The notes: generated by a model from the letters alone, not told the origin. A stretch of DNA of 64,000 nt from an uncultured Eubacteriales bacterium (GCA_900317905.1 ONIN01000009.1:33133-97132); one strand, 5' to 3'. Positions 5,531-14,702 are shown, counted from the stretch's first letter. Program-made: numbers and translations.

Positions 5531-8368
5531 TTACTCGTCCTCGCCGGCGTCGGCGGGAATGTTGCCGGTGGCTTCGCCGGTGGCAGAGACCTCGTAGACC
5601 AGAGCGTCCTCTTCGGGAGCGGCAGGCTCATCGTCAAAGACCTCTTCCTCAGCGGGCTGATGACGCTCGGGAGCCGGCTCGGGCTGGGTCAGAGCGCGGA
5701 TGGACAGGCTGATCTTGTGCTTCTCCTCGTCCACGGCGGTGATCTTGGCCTCGACCTCGTCGCCCACGTTCAGAACGTCCTCGGGCTTGCCGATGCGGCG
5801 GTTGGCGATCTGGGAGATGTGGATCAGGCCGTCCACACCGGGCAGAACCTCGGCGAAAGCGCCGAAGGGCATGAGCTTCACGATGTTGACCTTGGCCACG
5901 TCACCCACCTGATAGGTGCTGGTGAACTTGGTCCAGGGGTTGCCGTTGGGATCCTTGTAGCCCAGGGAGATGCGGCGCTTCTCAGCGTCGAAGCTGATGA
6001 CGTAAACGTCGACCTCGTCGCCCACGGAAAGAACCTCGGCGGGGGACTTGATGCGGCTCCAGCTCAGCTCGGAGACGTGGGCCATACCGTCGATGCCGCC
6101 GATGTCGATAAAGGCACCATAGCTGGTCAGGGACTTCACGACGCCGTGATACTGCTTGCCGACCTCGATCTCGCTCCAGACCTTCTCGGCGCGCTCACGG
6201 CGCTCCTTCTGCTGGACGGCACGGATGGAGCCAACCACGCGCTTGCGGCCGCGGTTGACCTCGGTGATCTTCAGACGGACGGTCTGCTTGACCAGCTCGG
6301 TCATGGGACGATCCTTCGGCAGGCCGGACTGGGAAGCGGGCACGAACACGCGGATGCCCTTGACGTTGACAACGACGCCGCCCTTGTTCTCCTCAGTGAC
6401 GACACCCTCGACGACCTCGCCGCTCTCCTGGGCTTCCTCGATGACGGCCCAGTGCTTGACGGCGTCCAGACGCTTCTTGGACAGCATGGCAGTGCCTTCC
6501 ACGTCATTGACGCGGACGACCTGGGCTTCGATCTCGTCGCCCACATGGATGACATCCTCAACCTTGACACCGTCGTCGGTGAACTCGGAAGTGGGGATGA
6601 ATCCGGAATACTTGGCGCCGATGTCGACGCTGATCTCGGTGCCGCTGATGGCGACCACAATACCGGTGACCTTGTCACCGTTATGAACAGGCTTCAGAGA
6701 TGCCTCCAGCAGTGCGTCGAAGGAATCCTCCGCCTCAGCGGCGGGGGCAGCTTCCTCTACAACAGGAGCAGCCTCAACGGCCTCCTCCACAGGGGCTTCC
6801 ACGGGAGCCTCGATCGGGGTCTCCATGGTCTCTTCGCTCAGAATTTCGTCAGTCATGGTTTCTTTTACCTCCTTAATGATCCATGCGGGAACCGAGGCTC
6901 CGGCGGTGAGGCCAACGGTTTTCACATGGTCTAACGCGCTCAGATCAAGCTGCGCTGCATTTTCGATAAATTGGACATGCTCGCAATGCCCGGTGCAGAT
7001 CTCGTACAGATGGCGGCTGTTGGCGCTGTGCCGGCCGCCGATGACGACCATGGCATCGCACATGCGGGCCAGCTGCTCTGCTTCTCCTTGCCTTGTAGAT
7101 GTCGCACCACATATTGTATCATAGATTTTTGCGTTTGTACACTCTTTTTTTAATAAATTTTTACAGCTTAACAGCTTTTCTTGCGTCTGTGTGGTCTGTA
7201 TGACCATGGTGATCGGCCGGTTTCGGTCAATTTCGCCGGATTGTAACTTTAATTCCAGCTCGGAAACGTCGCTGACCACCACCGGATCGGTGCACCAGCC
7301 GCAGATGGCGCGCACCTCCGGATGGTCCTTGGCGCCCACGATCACCGGCAGACGGCCTTCCACAGAAGCCTCCGTCACCAGCTGGTGGATGCGCTTGACT
7401 TTCGGGCAGGTGGCGTCAATGACCCTGGCGCCGGTCTGCACCAGACTGTCATAGACCGCCTTGGTGATCCCGTGGGAGCGGACGATCACCGCGTCGTCGG
7501 GGCCGAGGTCCGCGGGATCCTCCGTCACCCGAAGGCCGCGCTGCTCCAGGGACTGCACCACGTCGGCATTGTGGATCAGCTCGCCGAAGCTCCAGCAGGA
7601 GGATTCTTCGTCCAGCATCTGTTCTGCCAGCTTCACGCTGCGGCTGACGCCGAAGCAGAAGCCTGCGCTTTTGGCGACGTACAGCTTCCCCTTCTCCAGC
7701 ACGCCGGCGATCTCAGCGCAGAGAGCGTCGATGCTTTCTTCCAATGTCAGGTCACTGGTATCCAGCTCGATGGCGTCCTCGGCTTTTCTCAAAGGCGCGG
7801 CGGCACGGTGGGTGTCGTTGTAGTCCCGCTCCTCGATGTCGCGGAGCACCTGCTGGAAGGACACGTCCATGCCCTTCTCCTGCAGTTCTTTCCACCTGCG
7901 CTCTGCCCGCTTTTCCGCGCTGGCGGTGAGGAAGATCTTCAATGTAGCGTCCGGCAGCACCACGGTGCCGATGTCGCGGCCGTCCATAACCACGCTGTTT
8001 TCCACGGCGAAGTTTCGCTGGGTGTCCATCAGGAAGGCGCGCACCTCCGGGTGGGCGCTGACTGCCGAAGCTCTCGCGGAGTTTTCAGGGGTGCGGATGG
8101 CTTCGGAGACGTCCTCCCCGCTCAGCAGCATCCGCTGGACGCCGCGGTCGTCGTAGTCCATGTCGATCTGAATGGTAGGCAGCAGCGGCAGCACCGCAGC
8201 CTTGTCGCCGCAGTCCACGCCGGCTCTGTGGACGGCCAGAGCCACCGTGCGGTACATGGCGCCGGTGTCCACATAGATCAGCCCGAAGCGCTTGGCCGCT
8301 GCCCGGGCGATGGTGCTCTTCCCGGCACCGGAGGGTCCGTCGATGGCGACGGAAATGTGTTTTGTCAT
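5531..8368 (-). CDS. Trifunctional fusion: cytidylate kinase, IspH and ribosomal protein S1
   Basis: One uninterrupted 945-aa frame. Residues 1-222 are cytidylate kinase (CMP/dCMP phosphorylation; P-loop GPSGAGKST at 11-19, DTGAMYR, MDGRDIGT). Residues 228-505 are IspH, the [4Fe-4S] HMBPP reductase making IPP and DMAPP in the MEP isoprenoid pathway (cluster cysteines C238, C321 and C420, with TTQTQ and GGRHSANS). An acidic Ala/Glu/Pro linker (508-548) leads to four S1 RNA-binding repeats (about 563-635, 650-716, 736-806, 821-892) and an acidic tail. IspH-S1 fusions are known in Clostridia; cmk fused in front is rarer. AGGAG overlaps the stop of the upstream flavoprotein gene, and ATG at 8368 opens with the kinase motif, so the longer frame to 8461 is rejected. 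Confidence 0.93.
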   Translation of the reverse strand: MTKHISVAIDGPSGAGKSTIARAAAKRFGLIYVDTGAMYRTVALAVHRAGVDCGDKAAVLPLLPTIQIDMDYDDRGVQRMLLSGEDVSEAIRTPENSARASAVSAHPEVRAFLMDTQRNFAVENSVVMDGRDIGTVVLPDATLKIFLTASAEKRAERRWKELQEKGMDVSFQQVLRDIEERDYNDTHRAAAPLRKAEDAIELDTSDLTLEESIDALCAEIAGVLEKGKLYVAKSAGFCFGVSRSVKLAEQMLDEESSCWSFGELIHNADVVQSLEQRGLRVTEDPADLGPDDAVIVRSHGITKAVYDSLVQTGARVIDATCPKVKRIHQLVTEASVEGRLPVIVGAKDHPEVRAICGWCTDPVVVSDVSELELKLQSGEIDRNRPITMVIQTTQTQEKLLSCKNLLKKECTNAKIYDTICGATSTRQGEAEQLARMCDAMVVIGGRHSANSRHLYEICTGHCEHVQFIENAAQLDLSALDHVKTVGLTAGASVPAWIIKEVKETMTDEILSEETMETPIEAPVEAPVEEAVEAAPVVEEAAPAAEAEDSFDALLEASLKPVHNGDKVTGIVVAISGTEISVDIGAKYSGFIPTSEFTDDGVKVEDVIHVGDEIEAQVVRVNDVEGTAMLSKKRLDAVKHWAVIEEAQESGEVVEGVVTEENKGGVVVNVKGIRVFVPASQSGLPKDRPMTELVKQTVRLKITEVNRGRKRVVGSIRAVQQKERRERAEKVWSEIEVGKQYHGVVKSLTSYGAFIDIGGIDGMAHVSELSWSRIKSPAEVLSVGDEVDVYVISFDAEKRRISLGYKDPNGNPWTKFTSTYQVGDVAKVNIVKLMPFGAFAEVLPGVDGLIHISQIANRRIGKPEDVLNVGDEVEAKITAVDEEKHKISLSIRALTQPEPAPERHQPAEEEVFDDEPAAPEEDALVYEVSATGEATGNIPADAGEDE

Positions 8369-8381
8369 GGTTGGTTGACTC

Positions 8382-9614
8382 CTAGTATTTCTGAAGTGCG
8401 AGGCCGGCAGCATAGCCGGTGCTCCAGGCGATCTGCAGATTGAAGCCGCCGGTGTAGGCATCCAGATCCAGCACCTCGCCCGCGAAGTAGAGTCCCTCCA
8501 CCAGCTTGGACTGCATGGTGCGTGGGTCGATCTCCTTCAATGAGACGCCGCCGGCGGTGACAATGGCCTCTTCCATTGGCCTGGGCCCAGAGACGGTCAG
8601 TTTAAAATGCTTCAGCAGCTGCACCAGGGCGTGGCGCTGCTCTCTGGTGATGGTATTCACCTTCTGCTCAGGTGGGATGCCGCTGCGGTCGATCAGCACC
8701 GGGATCATGGCCCGGCCCGCCAGATCGAACAGAGCGTTTTTGAATTCCCGGTTGGCGTATTTCTCAAAATCCCGCAGCGCCCGGGCGTCCAGCTTCTTTT
8801 CGTCCAGTCCCGGCTTCAGGTCGATCTCCAGATGATACCGATGGTTCTGGAAATCCCGAAGATGGGCGCTGGCGGAGAGCACCAGCGGGCCGGAGATGCC
8901 GAAGTGGGTGAAAAGCATCTCGCCCAGTTCGGAGTAGAGCTTCTTCCCCGACTCGTCGAAGGCAGTGAGCACCACGTTTCTCAGGGAAAAACCCTGCATC
9001 TCGCCGCAGCAGGGATCGTCGGATTCCAGCGGAACAAGAGAGGCTCTGGTGGCGGTGACGGTGTGGCCCAGCTGTTTGGCGAAGCGGTAGCCGTCCCCGG
9101 TGGAGCCGGTGGCGGGATAGGAGCGGCCACCGGTGCAGAGCACGGCGGCGTCGCAGTCGATGCGTCCCACAGTGGTGGAGACGGCAGTGACTCTCCCCTG
9201 CTCGGTGACGATGCCTTTGGCGCTCCCCTGCACCACCCGGACACCGGCGTCCAGAAGGGCGTTCGCAAGGGCGTCAGCGATGTCATTGGCTTTGTCCGAC
9301 ACCGGGAAGACCCGGTTGCCCCGCTCGGTTTTCAGCGGAACGCCAAGGGACTCAAAGAAGGTCATGGTGTCCGCCGGGGAAAACTTGCTGAGGGCACTGT
9401 ACAGGAAGCGCCCGTCCCCGGGGATGTTCTGCAAAATCGTTTTTACGTCACAGTTGTTGGTGACGTTGCAGCGGCCCTTGCCGGTGATCCGCACCTTTCT
9501 GCCCAGCTGGCGGTTCGGCTCCAAGAGGATCACTTCGCTGCCGCCGCAGGCCGCGGTATAGGCGCACATCATGCCGGCAGCGCCTCCGCCGATCACAACG
9601 ACGTCAGCTCTCAT
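8382..9614 (-). CDS. NAD(P)/FAD-dependent oxidoreductase, HI0933/YhiN family
   Basis: A 410-aa flavoprotein with an N-terminal Rossmann motif GGGAAG (residues 9-14), the family segment GRKVRITGKGRCNVTN near residue 45 and a C-terminal GEVLDLDAYTGGFNLQIAW. Members bind FAD; their reaction is unproven, although RNA modification and quinone chemistry have been proposed. The ATG at 9614 overlaps the end of the RpiR gene by 11 bases, suggesting coupling; a GTG at 9629 is an alternative. In many Clostridia this gene precedes cmk, ispH and rpsA, as here. Confidence 0.85.
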   Translation of the reverse strand: MRADVVVIGGGAAGMMCAYTAACGGSEVILLEPNRQLGRKVRITGKGRCNVTNNCDVKTILQNIPGDGRFLYSALSKFSPADTMTFFESLGVPLKTERGNRVFPVSDKANDIADALANALLDAGVRVVQGSAKGIVTEQGRVTAVSTTVGRIDCDAAVLCTGGRSYPATGSTGDGYRFAKQLGHTVTATRASLVPLESDDPCCGEMQGFSLRNVVLTAFDESGKKLYSELGEMLFTHFGISGPLVLSASAHLRDFQNHRYHLEIDLKPGLDEKKLDARALRDFEKYANREFKNALFDLAGRAMIPVLIDRSGIPPEQKVNTITREQRHALVQLLKHFKLTVSGPRPMEEAIVTAGGVSLKEIDPRTMQSKLVEGLYFAGEVLDLDAYTGGFNLQIAWSTGYAAGLALQKY

Positions 9615-10479
9615 TGCTCTGATAGACACTGTGGTCAGCCCAGATCTCCTCCAGCATGCGGAAATTCTGGAAGGTCTGCTCCCGGTTTCGAAGGCCGATG
9701 GCCACGATCAACGCGTTCAAAAGTCCCATGGGCGCTACCAGAGAATCCAAAAACGAGACCATCTCACTCTTGGCGTAGAGGCAGACCCCGGTGAGCTCGC
9801 TGAGGGGCGAGGATTTTACGTCCGTGATGCCCAGCGTGGAGGCACCCCGACCGGCGGCAAATTTCACCGCGTCCACGGTTCGCTGGGAATAGCGCGGGAA
9901 GCTGATGCCGATGACCAGATCCCCCTCCTGCACTCTCAGCATCTGCTCGTAGGCCTCGGAGGCAGCGGTGTCCTGGATCACATAGACATTTTCCCGCAAA
10001 AGATTCAGATAGAACCAGAAGAATTTCGCCAGCGTGGTGCTGGTGCGCATGCCGATGATATAGATCTTGTTGGCAGTGCAGATCTGCTCCACGGCGGCGT
10101 TGAAGCCGGTCTGGTCGATCTCGTCCAAGGTAGCCTGGAGGTTGTTCACATCCGCTCTCAGGACAGCCTTCAGCACATCCTGGGTGTCCACGGTGTTCTC
10201 CGCCGCTTCGATCCGCTCCACGGCGGTAAGTCGATTGCGGACGATCTCCTGCAGGGCCTTTTTCATCCCGGGATAGCCCCGATAGCCCAGCTCCGCCGCG
10301 AAACGCACGACTGTGGATTCGCTGACGCCCACGGCCTCGCCCAGTCTCGACGCGGTCATGAAGGCGGCTTTATCATAATTATCCAGAATATAACGCGCGA
10401 TCACCCGCTGGCTTTTGGAAAAGCTCGCCAGCCGGTGCTCCAAAACGGACAGAATGTCCTTTTTTTCTCTCGATTTCAT
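9604..10479 (-). CDS. MurR/RpiR family transcriptional regulator
   Basis: A 291-aa two-domain regulator: an N-terminal RpiR helix-turn-helix (residues 1-77, SESTVVRFAAELGY recognition helix) and a C-terminal SIS sugar-phosphate isomerase-like domain (about 128-260, IGMRTSTTLA near its start). RpiR proteins sense phosphosugars and control sugar or peptidoglycan recycling genes. No sugar gene is adjacent; the downstream genes are the YhiN-like protein and the fusion gene, so the target is unclear. A promoter with TTGAAA/TAAAAT and an upstream dyad (10581-10609) are present. Confidence 0.85.
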   Translation of the reverse strand: MKSREKKDILSVLEHRLASFSKSQRVIARYILDNYDKAAFMTASRLGEAVGVSESTVVRFAAELGYRGYPGMKKALQEIVRNRLTAVERIEAAENTVDTQDVLKAVLRADVNNLQATLDEIDQTGFNAAVEQICTANKIYIIGMRTSTTLAKFFWFYLNLLRENVYVIQDTAASEAYEQMLRVQEGDLVIGISFPRYSQRTVDAVKFAAGRGASTLGITDVKSSPLSELTGVCLYAKSEMVSFLDSLVAPMGLLNALIVAIGLRNREQTFQNFRMLEEIWADHSVYQSNES

Positions 10480-10532
10480 AGTGTCCCTTCCATATCCAAA
10501 GCACGATATACGCGCAAAAAATCACATTTATC

Positions 10533-10561
10533 ATTTTAATCAGTTTCCTGCAATTTTTCAA
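10533..10561 (-). promoter_or_regulatory. Promoter of the rpiR gene
   Basis: TTGAAA (10561-10556), 17-bp spacer, TAAAAT (10538-10533), 54 bases before the ATG. Confidence 0.6.
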
Positions 10562-10580
10562 GGAGAAATCCAGAAAAAAA

Positions 10581-10609
10581 TGAATTCCCGCAATTTGCAC
10601 AGGAATTCA
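10581..10609. promoter_or_regulatory. Inverted repeat upstream of rpiR promoter
   Basis: TGAATTCC and GGAATTCA arms separated by 13 bases, about 20 bp upstream of the -35 box. Position and symmetry fit an operator, possibly for the RpiR protein itself; no direct support. Confidence 0.35.
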
Positions 10610-10638
10610 TCGTTTCCATCCGTTTGGAATTGATAATG

Positions 10639-10670
10639 ATCGCCCCGATACGAACGCGTACCGGGGCGAT
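10639..10670 (-). terminator. Hairpin after the OYE-like gene
   Basis: ATCGCCCCG and CGGGGCGAT with further inner pairing, placed just after the stop of the convergently ending operon. The T-tract on the minus strand is weak. Confidence 0.55.
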
Positions 10671-10681
10671 AAAAGTTGGAT

Positions 10682-12754
10682 TTACAGACTTACGACGGTA
10701 TCATAAGCGCTGTGGACCGCGTTGGCGATGGTGCCGCTCTTGACCGCGTCACCCACCAGATAGACGGGCACTTTGCCCACCAGCTCAGACTTGAGCTGCT
10801 GATCCGGGCGGACACCCATGCTGAGCACCACATCTTCGGCCGGCAGGAACTCCTGATTGCCGCTCTTGACGTCTTCCACGACCACGCCGTCGGGCTTGAT
10901 CTCCACCAGCTTCGTGCCGGGCATGAACTTCACACCGTGGGGCTTCAGGCGCTCCATTTCGTCGTCCACCAGCTGGAACCAGGTGCCGGGGGCGATCTCC
11001 GGTGCCATCTCGATGACGGTGACCTGGCAGCCCTGCTGGCAAAGGAACTCGGAAACTTCCAGACCGGTCATGCCGCTGCCGATGACGACGGCGTTGCCGC
11101 CCTTGCTCTTCTTCTGCCCAAGAATGATCTCAGGAGCGGTGCAGACGTTCTCATTGGTGACGCCGGGAAGCTTGCCGGGAACCAGCGCGTGGCCGCCGGT
11201 GGCGCAGATCACCAGATCGGGCTTCATCTCCAGAATGCTCTCAGCGGTGGCCTCCTTACCGAGGCAGATGGTGACGCCCATGGCTTCCGCCCGATGCATG
11301 TAATCCTCGATGCACCAGTAGAGCTTATCCTTCAAAATGCAGGTGGAGGCGGTGATGACCTGGCCGCCGGGCTTGAGATCCTTCTCCAAAAGGGTCACGT
11401 CGCAGCCACGGCGCTTGAGGGTCATGGCTGCCATGAAGCCCGCGGGGCCGCCGCCCACAACCACGGCGCGCTTGCCTTCCATGTCTCTGGGCAGGGCGTG
11501 ATCCTGGGCCTCGATGCCCACAGCGGGGTTCAGGGCGCATTCGCCGGATTTGCCCACCTTGGCGTTGGTCATGAAGGAAGAGATGCAGTGCAGGCAGCCG
11601 ATGCAGCGCTGCAGCTCGGGACGTCTCCCCTCTTCCAGCTTCTTGACCCAGTAGGGGTCGCAGATGAAGCTGCGGGCGGAGCCGATGAAGTCCTGGGTGC
11701 CGTTCTGGAGCTGCTCTTCGGCCTGCTCCGGGCTGCGCATGAAGTTGGCGGCACATACCGGAATGTTCACCACAGATTTGATCTCTTTTGCGAGATACGC
11801 GCGCCAGCCGGGCTCGTAGCTGGTGGGCTCCAGCCACCGGTTGTACACATCGTAGCAGGCGCTGGTGACGTTGATGGCGTCCACGCCCAGCTTCTCCAGC
11901 TCCATGGCGATCCGCTTGCCGGTGTCCAGATGATAGCCCTTCTCCGGCATGCCGATCTTGTCATACATCTCGTCGGCGGTGAGACGCACCATCAGCGGGT
12001 AGTCTCTGCCGCAGCGCTCCCGGATGCCCTGAATGATCTCCGAGACGAAGCGCATGCGGTTTTCGAAGCTGCCGCCGTACTCATCGGTGCGGTGGTTGGT
12101 GTTGGGACTCAGGAACTGCTGGATCATGTAGCCGTGGCCGCCGTGGAGCTCCACCAGATCGACGCCAGCCTTCTGGCAGCGAACTGCCGCCTCAATGAAG
12201 TCGTTGATGAGCTTTTTGACTTCCTTGTTGCTCATGGCGTGCATGCGCATGGCACCGTGGTTGGCCAGCTCCACCTTAGACGGAGCCTGCACCGACCAGA
12301 TGAGCTTTTTCTCCTCCATCCCCAGCAGCAGCGGCGTGCATTTGAAGATGCCGTCCAGCACCTTCGGGAACCGCTTGACGATCGGGATCACCAGCGGCAG
12401 GCTGTTGGTGGAGCTGGAATAGCCCTGACGGCCGGGGTGATGCAGCTGGATGCCCAGCTTCGCGCCGTGGCGGTGGATGCGCTTCACGAACTCCCGCATG
12501 GGCTCGATCTGATAATCCTGGCTCATGGCCAGCTGGGTATAGGTGGAGGCGGCGCCCATGTCATTGACGCGGGTGACGCCCGGAATGATGAGGCCGACGC
12601 CGCCCTTGGCGCGCTCCTCATAGTAATCCATGAGCTTTTCCGTGGGGCAGCCGTTGGGCTGGCCGAGGCTCATCTCGGCGGCGGTCATCACCGTGCGGTT
12701 TTTGATCGTCAGGGTGCCGATGTTCATCGGGCTTAAGAGCATATCATAGGCCAT
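10682..12754 (-). CDS. Old Yellow Enzyme-like FMN/[4Fe-4S]/FAD reductase
   Basis: A 690-aa enzyme of the 2,4-dienoyl-CoA reductase/BaiCD-BaiH/enoate reductase type. Residues 1-370 form the FMN TIM barrel (TAAEMSLG, HHPGRQGYSS, ELHGGHGYM with active-site-like histidines). C384, C387, C390 (CIGCLHC) and C406 (GECALNP) would hold the [4Fe-4S] cluster. Residues 428-690 carry FAD (VVGGGPAGF near 433) and NAD(P)H (VIGSGMTGLEV) Rossmann folds. Such enzymes reduce alkenes conjugated to a carbonyl or CoA thioester. It is last in a cluster with an SDR and a tocopherol-cyclase-like protein, three bases after the SDR stop. Substrate unknown: steroid, bile acid, quinone or unsaturated acid are all possible. 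Confidence 0.88.
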   Translation of the reverse strand: MAYDMLLSPMNIGTLTIKNRTVMTAAEMSLGQPNGCPTEKLMDYYEERAKGGVGLIIPGVTRVNDMGAASTYTQLAMSQDYQIEPMREFVKRIHRHGAKLGIQLHHPGRQGYSSSTNSLPLVIPIVKRFPKVLDGIFKCTPLLLGMEEKKLIWSVQAPSKVELANHGAMRMHAMSNKEVKKLINDFIEAAVRCQKAGVDLVELHGGHGYMIQQFLSPNTNHRTDEYGGSFENRMRFVSEIIQGIRERCGRDYPLMVRLTADEMYDKIGMPEKGYHLDTGKRIAMELEKLGVDAINVTSACYDVYNRWLEPTSYEPGWRAYLAKEIKSVVNIPVCAANFMRSPEQAEEQLQNGTQDFIGSARSFICDPYWVKKLEEGRRPELQRCIGCLHCISSFMTNAKVGKSGECALNPAVGIEAQDHALPRDMEGKRAVVVGGGPAGFMAAMTLKRRGCDVTLLEKDLKPGGQVITASTCILKDKLYWCIEDYMHRAEAMGVTICLGKEATAESILEMKPDLVICATGGHALVPGKLPGVTNENVCTAPEIILGQKKSKGGNAVVIGSGMTGLEVSEFLCQQGCQVTVIEMAPEIAPGTWFQLVDDEMERLKPHGVKFMPGTKLVEIKPDGVVVEDVKSGNQEFLPAEDVVLSMGVRPDQQLKSELVGKVPVYLVGDAVKSGTIANAVHSAYDTVVSL

Positions 12755-12757
12755 GGC

Positions 12758-13549
12758 TTACTTTCCTTCCTTTGCAAGGCGCTTTTCCAGACGCAGCAGC
12801 TTATCGTACTCCAGCTTCCAGTAGATCGTGCGGACGAAGGGGAAGATGCCCATGAGCACCTTGCTCACCGCAAACAGGAAGCAGGGAGAGACGTAATTCT
12901 TGCCCCTTTCGATGCCGGCTACCATTTTTCTTGCGACCACGTCCGGCTTCTGCACCGGGAAGGGCTTTTCGAACTTCACGCCGTCGGCCGCCACCACGAA
13001 GAAGTTGGTGTCGGTGGCCACGGGATAGAGGCAGGTCATCTTCAGGTTGTCCGGTTTTTCCGTGCGGACTGCCTGCTGGAAGCCCTGGGTGGCGAACTTG
13101 CTGGCGCTGTAGACCGCATAGCCCGGCATGGCCATCTGGCCGATGGCGCTGACCGTGATGGCAAGATGTCCGTCACGGCCGTTCAGGTGCCGCAGATAGC
13201 GGGAGTATGTATACATCGGCGCGAAGGTATTGGTGCGGAACATTTTCTCCACGCGCTCCCAGTCGGTGTAATCGTAGCGCTCGTAGTACGGGAAGCCGGC
13301 GTTGGCGTAGAAAATGTCGATCTTATCGAACATGCTCTCCGCCTGGGCGAACAGCTTTTCGATGCCTTCCGGGCTGCTGATGTCGCAGTCAAAGGGCGTC
13401 ACGTTGGGGGCAAAGCCGGTGAGCTTTTCCACCGCGTGACGGCTGACCGCCAGGATGCGGTTATCCTGCCCCTCGGCCAGGAGCTTCAATACCTCAAGAC
13501 CGATGCCGCTGCTGGCGCCGGTCAGAACGATGGTTTTTCCGTTGATCAT
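12758..13549 (-). CDS. Short-chain dehydrogenase/reductase
   Basis: A 263-aa classical SDR: cofactor loop TGASSGIG (residues 10-17), YANAG (83-87), serine in TVSAIGQ and the catalytic YSASK. The C-terminal 50 residues are longer than usual and hydrophobic/basic (FLFAVSKVLMGIFPFV), suggesting membrane or lipid association. It would oxidise or reduce an alcohol/ketone with NAD(P). A GGGAGG site precedes the ATG. The gene sits between the tocopherol-cyclase-like and OYE-like genes with gaps of 16 and 3 bases, so it is in their operon. A hydroxysteroid or 3-oxoacyl substrate is possible but unproven. Confidence 0.88.
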   Translation of the reverse strand: MINGKTIVLTGASSGIGLEVLKLLAEGQDNRILAVSRHAVEKLTGFAPNVTPFDCDISSPEGIEKLFAQAESMFDKIDIFYANAGFPYYERYDYTDWERVEKMFRTNTFAPMYTYSRYLRHLNGRDGHLAITVSAIGQMAMPGYAVYSASKFATQGFQQAVRTEKPDNLKMTCLYPVATDTNFFVVAADGVKFEKPFPVQKPDVVARKMVAGIERGKNYVSPCFLFAVSKVLMGIFPFVRTIYWKLEYDKLLRLEKRLAKEGK

Positions 13550-13565
13550 GGACCTGTTTCCTCCC

Positions 13566-14702
13566 TTATCTGTCGTATTCGCCGAACTCGCAGCCGATGT
13601 TCTTTGCCTCGACCTCGTCGATCAGCACAAACTTCGGTCCGATGCGGCGATAGAGCTTGATGGTACCCACGCCGTTGCCGCCGTTCCAGAGGCGGTTGTG
13701 GCGCTTGGTGCCGTTGGGCGCCTCGTAGTTGATGTTCAGCATGTCGGCCTTTTTGCAGACGATCTGGCTGTCCATCTTGGCGGTGAAGGTGGTCTGCACC
13801 ACGTGCCAGTGGATCTCATCCTCGGTCTCCCAGCAGTCGAACTTCGTCTGGCTGCCGGTCCAGAACTTGGAGAAATTGAACTCGTAGTTTTTGCCTTCAT
13901 AGAAGAACTGACCCAGCAGCTTCCGCTCCAAGGCGTAGAAGAAGATCTTCGGGCGGCCGCCGCCGATCTCAAAAGCGCTGTTTTTCAGCTGCTTGCCGGT
14001 CTTTTTGCTGACCAGATTGTTGCTGGAAAGCCAGACCCAGGGGCTGGTGAAATCGCCGCCCCAGTTTTTGTCAGCGTAGCCGTAGCAGGTCTCCGGCGTG
14101 ACGATGTATTTGCGGCCGTTGAACTCCACTTCACCGGAGAAGTAGGTCTTCATGCCCTCGGCGTGCCAGAACATCTCGAAGGAGTTGATATCGCGGAACA
14201 GCTTGCTGGCGCCGTAGCCCACGTGGAAGGAGATGTCCTTGTTGATCTTCAGATCCCACTTCACGCTGCCTGCATCGCACATCCACTCCGGATGGGCCTT
14301 GGCCTCCGCCTCGGTGATGGTGATGCTGCCGCGGGTCTCCGTCTCGGAGCAGAAGCAGTCGTCAGCGTCGATGGAATAGGGCGTCACGGGAGAGATGCGC
14401 ACATCCTTCCAGGCGAAGAACCGGTGCATCTGGGCCTTTTCCTTGCCCCAGGTGCCCACGTTGACCATCAGGTAGGACGGGCGCTCGCCCCGCTTCTGGG
14501 CATCGGGACGGTTCCAGACGATGACCGGCTCATCCTTGGCGTGGGCCGGGTTGCAGGTGAAAAATTCCACATAAAACGGCTTTTCCTCACCGGTCTCGGC
14601 GTCCCGGGCGGTGAAATTGTGCCACCACCAGTCATAGCCTCGTTTCGCAAGCGGTCCTTTGAGCATCCACGCATTGCGGGTAATATCGCTGATATTTGCC
14701 AT
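13566..14702 (-). CDS. Tocopherol-cyclase/lipocalin-like protein
   Basis: A 378-aa soluble protein without signal peptide or membrane segment. Its centre, with CYGYADKNWGGDF and PWVWLSSNNLV (about residues 200-225), resembles the DxNWG-type motif of tocopherol cyclase-like and AttH/CrtC-like beta-barrel proteins that act on or bind isoprenoid or lipid ligands. Tryptophan and aromatic content is high, as in ligand-binding barrels. AGGAGG lies eight bases before the ATG at 14702; the frame upstream of it is discarded. It is the first gene of the SDR/OYE-like cluster, so a hydrophobic small-molecule substrate is plausible. Family call is moderate; function is unknown. Confidence 0.6.
   Translation of the reverse strand: MANISDITRNAWMLKGPLAKRGYDWWWHNFTARDAETGEEKPFYVEFFTCNPAHAKDEPVIVWNRPDAQKRGERPSYLMVNVGTWGKEKAQMHRFFAWKDVRISPVTPYSIDADDCFCSETETRGSITITEAEAKAHPEWMCDAGSVKWDLKINKDISFHVGYGASKLFRDINSFEMFWHAEGMKTYFSGEVEFNGRKYIVTPETCYGYADKNWGGDFTSPWVWLSSNNLVSKKTGKQLKNSAFEIGGGRPKIFFYALERKLLGQFFYEGKNYEFNFSKFWTGSQTKFDCWETEDEIHWHVVQTTFTAKMDSQIVCKKADMLNINYEAPNGTKRHNRLWNGGNGVGTIKLYRRIGPKFVLIDEVEAKNIGCEFGEYDR

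Noticed and set aside
5516-6934. Long plus-strand open frame (472 codons) opposite the S1 domain region.
   Set aside because: Low-complexity Gly/Asp/Leu translation caused by GC-rich codon third positions; no ribosome-binding site, and the minus strand carries recognisable S1 repeats.
10676-12736. Long plus-strand frame (686 codons) opposite the OYE-like gene.
   Set aside because: Same composition artefact; the opposite strand has full FMN, [4Fe-4S] and FAD motifs.
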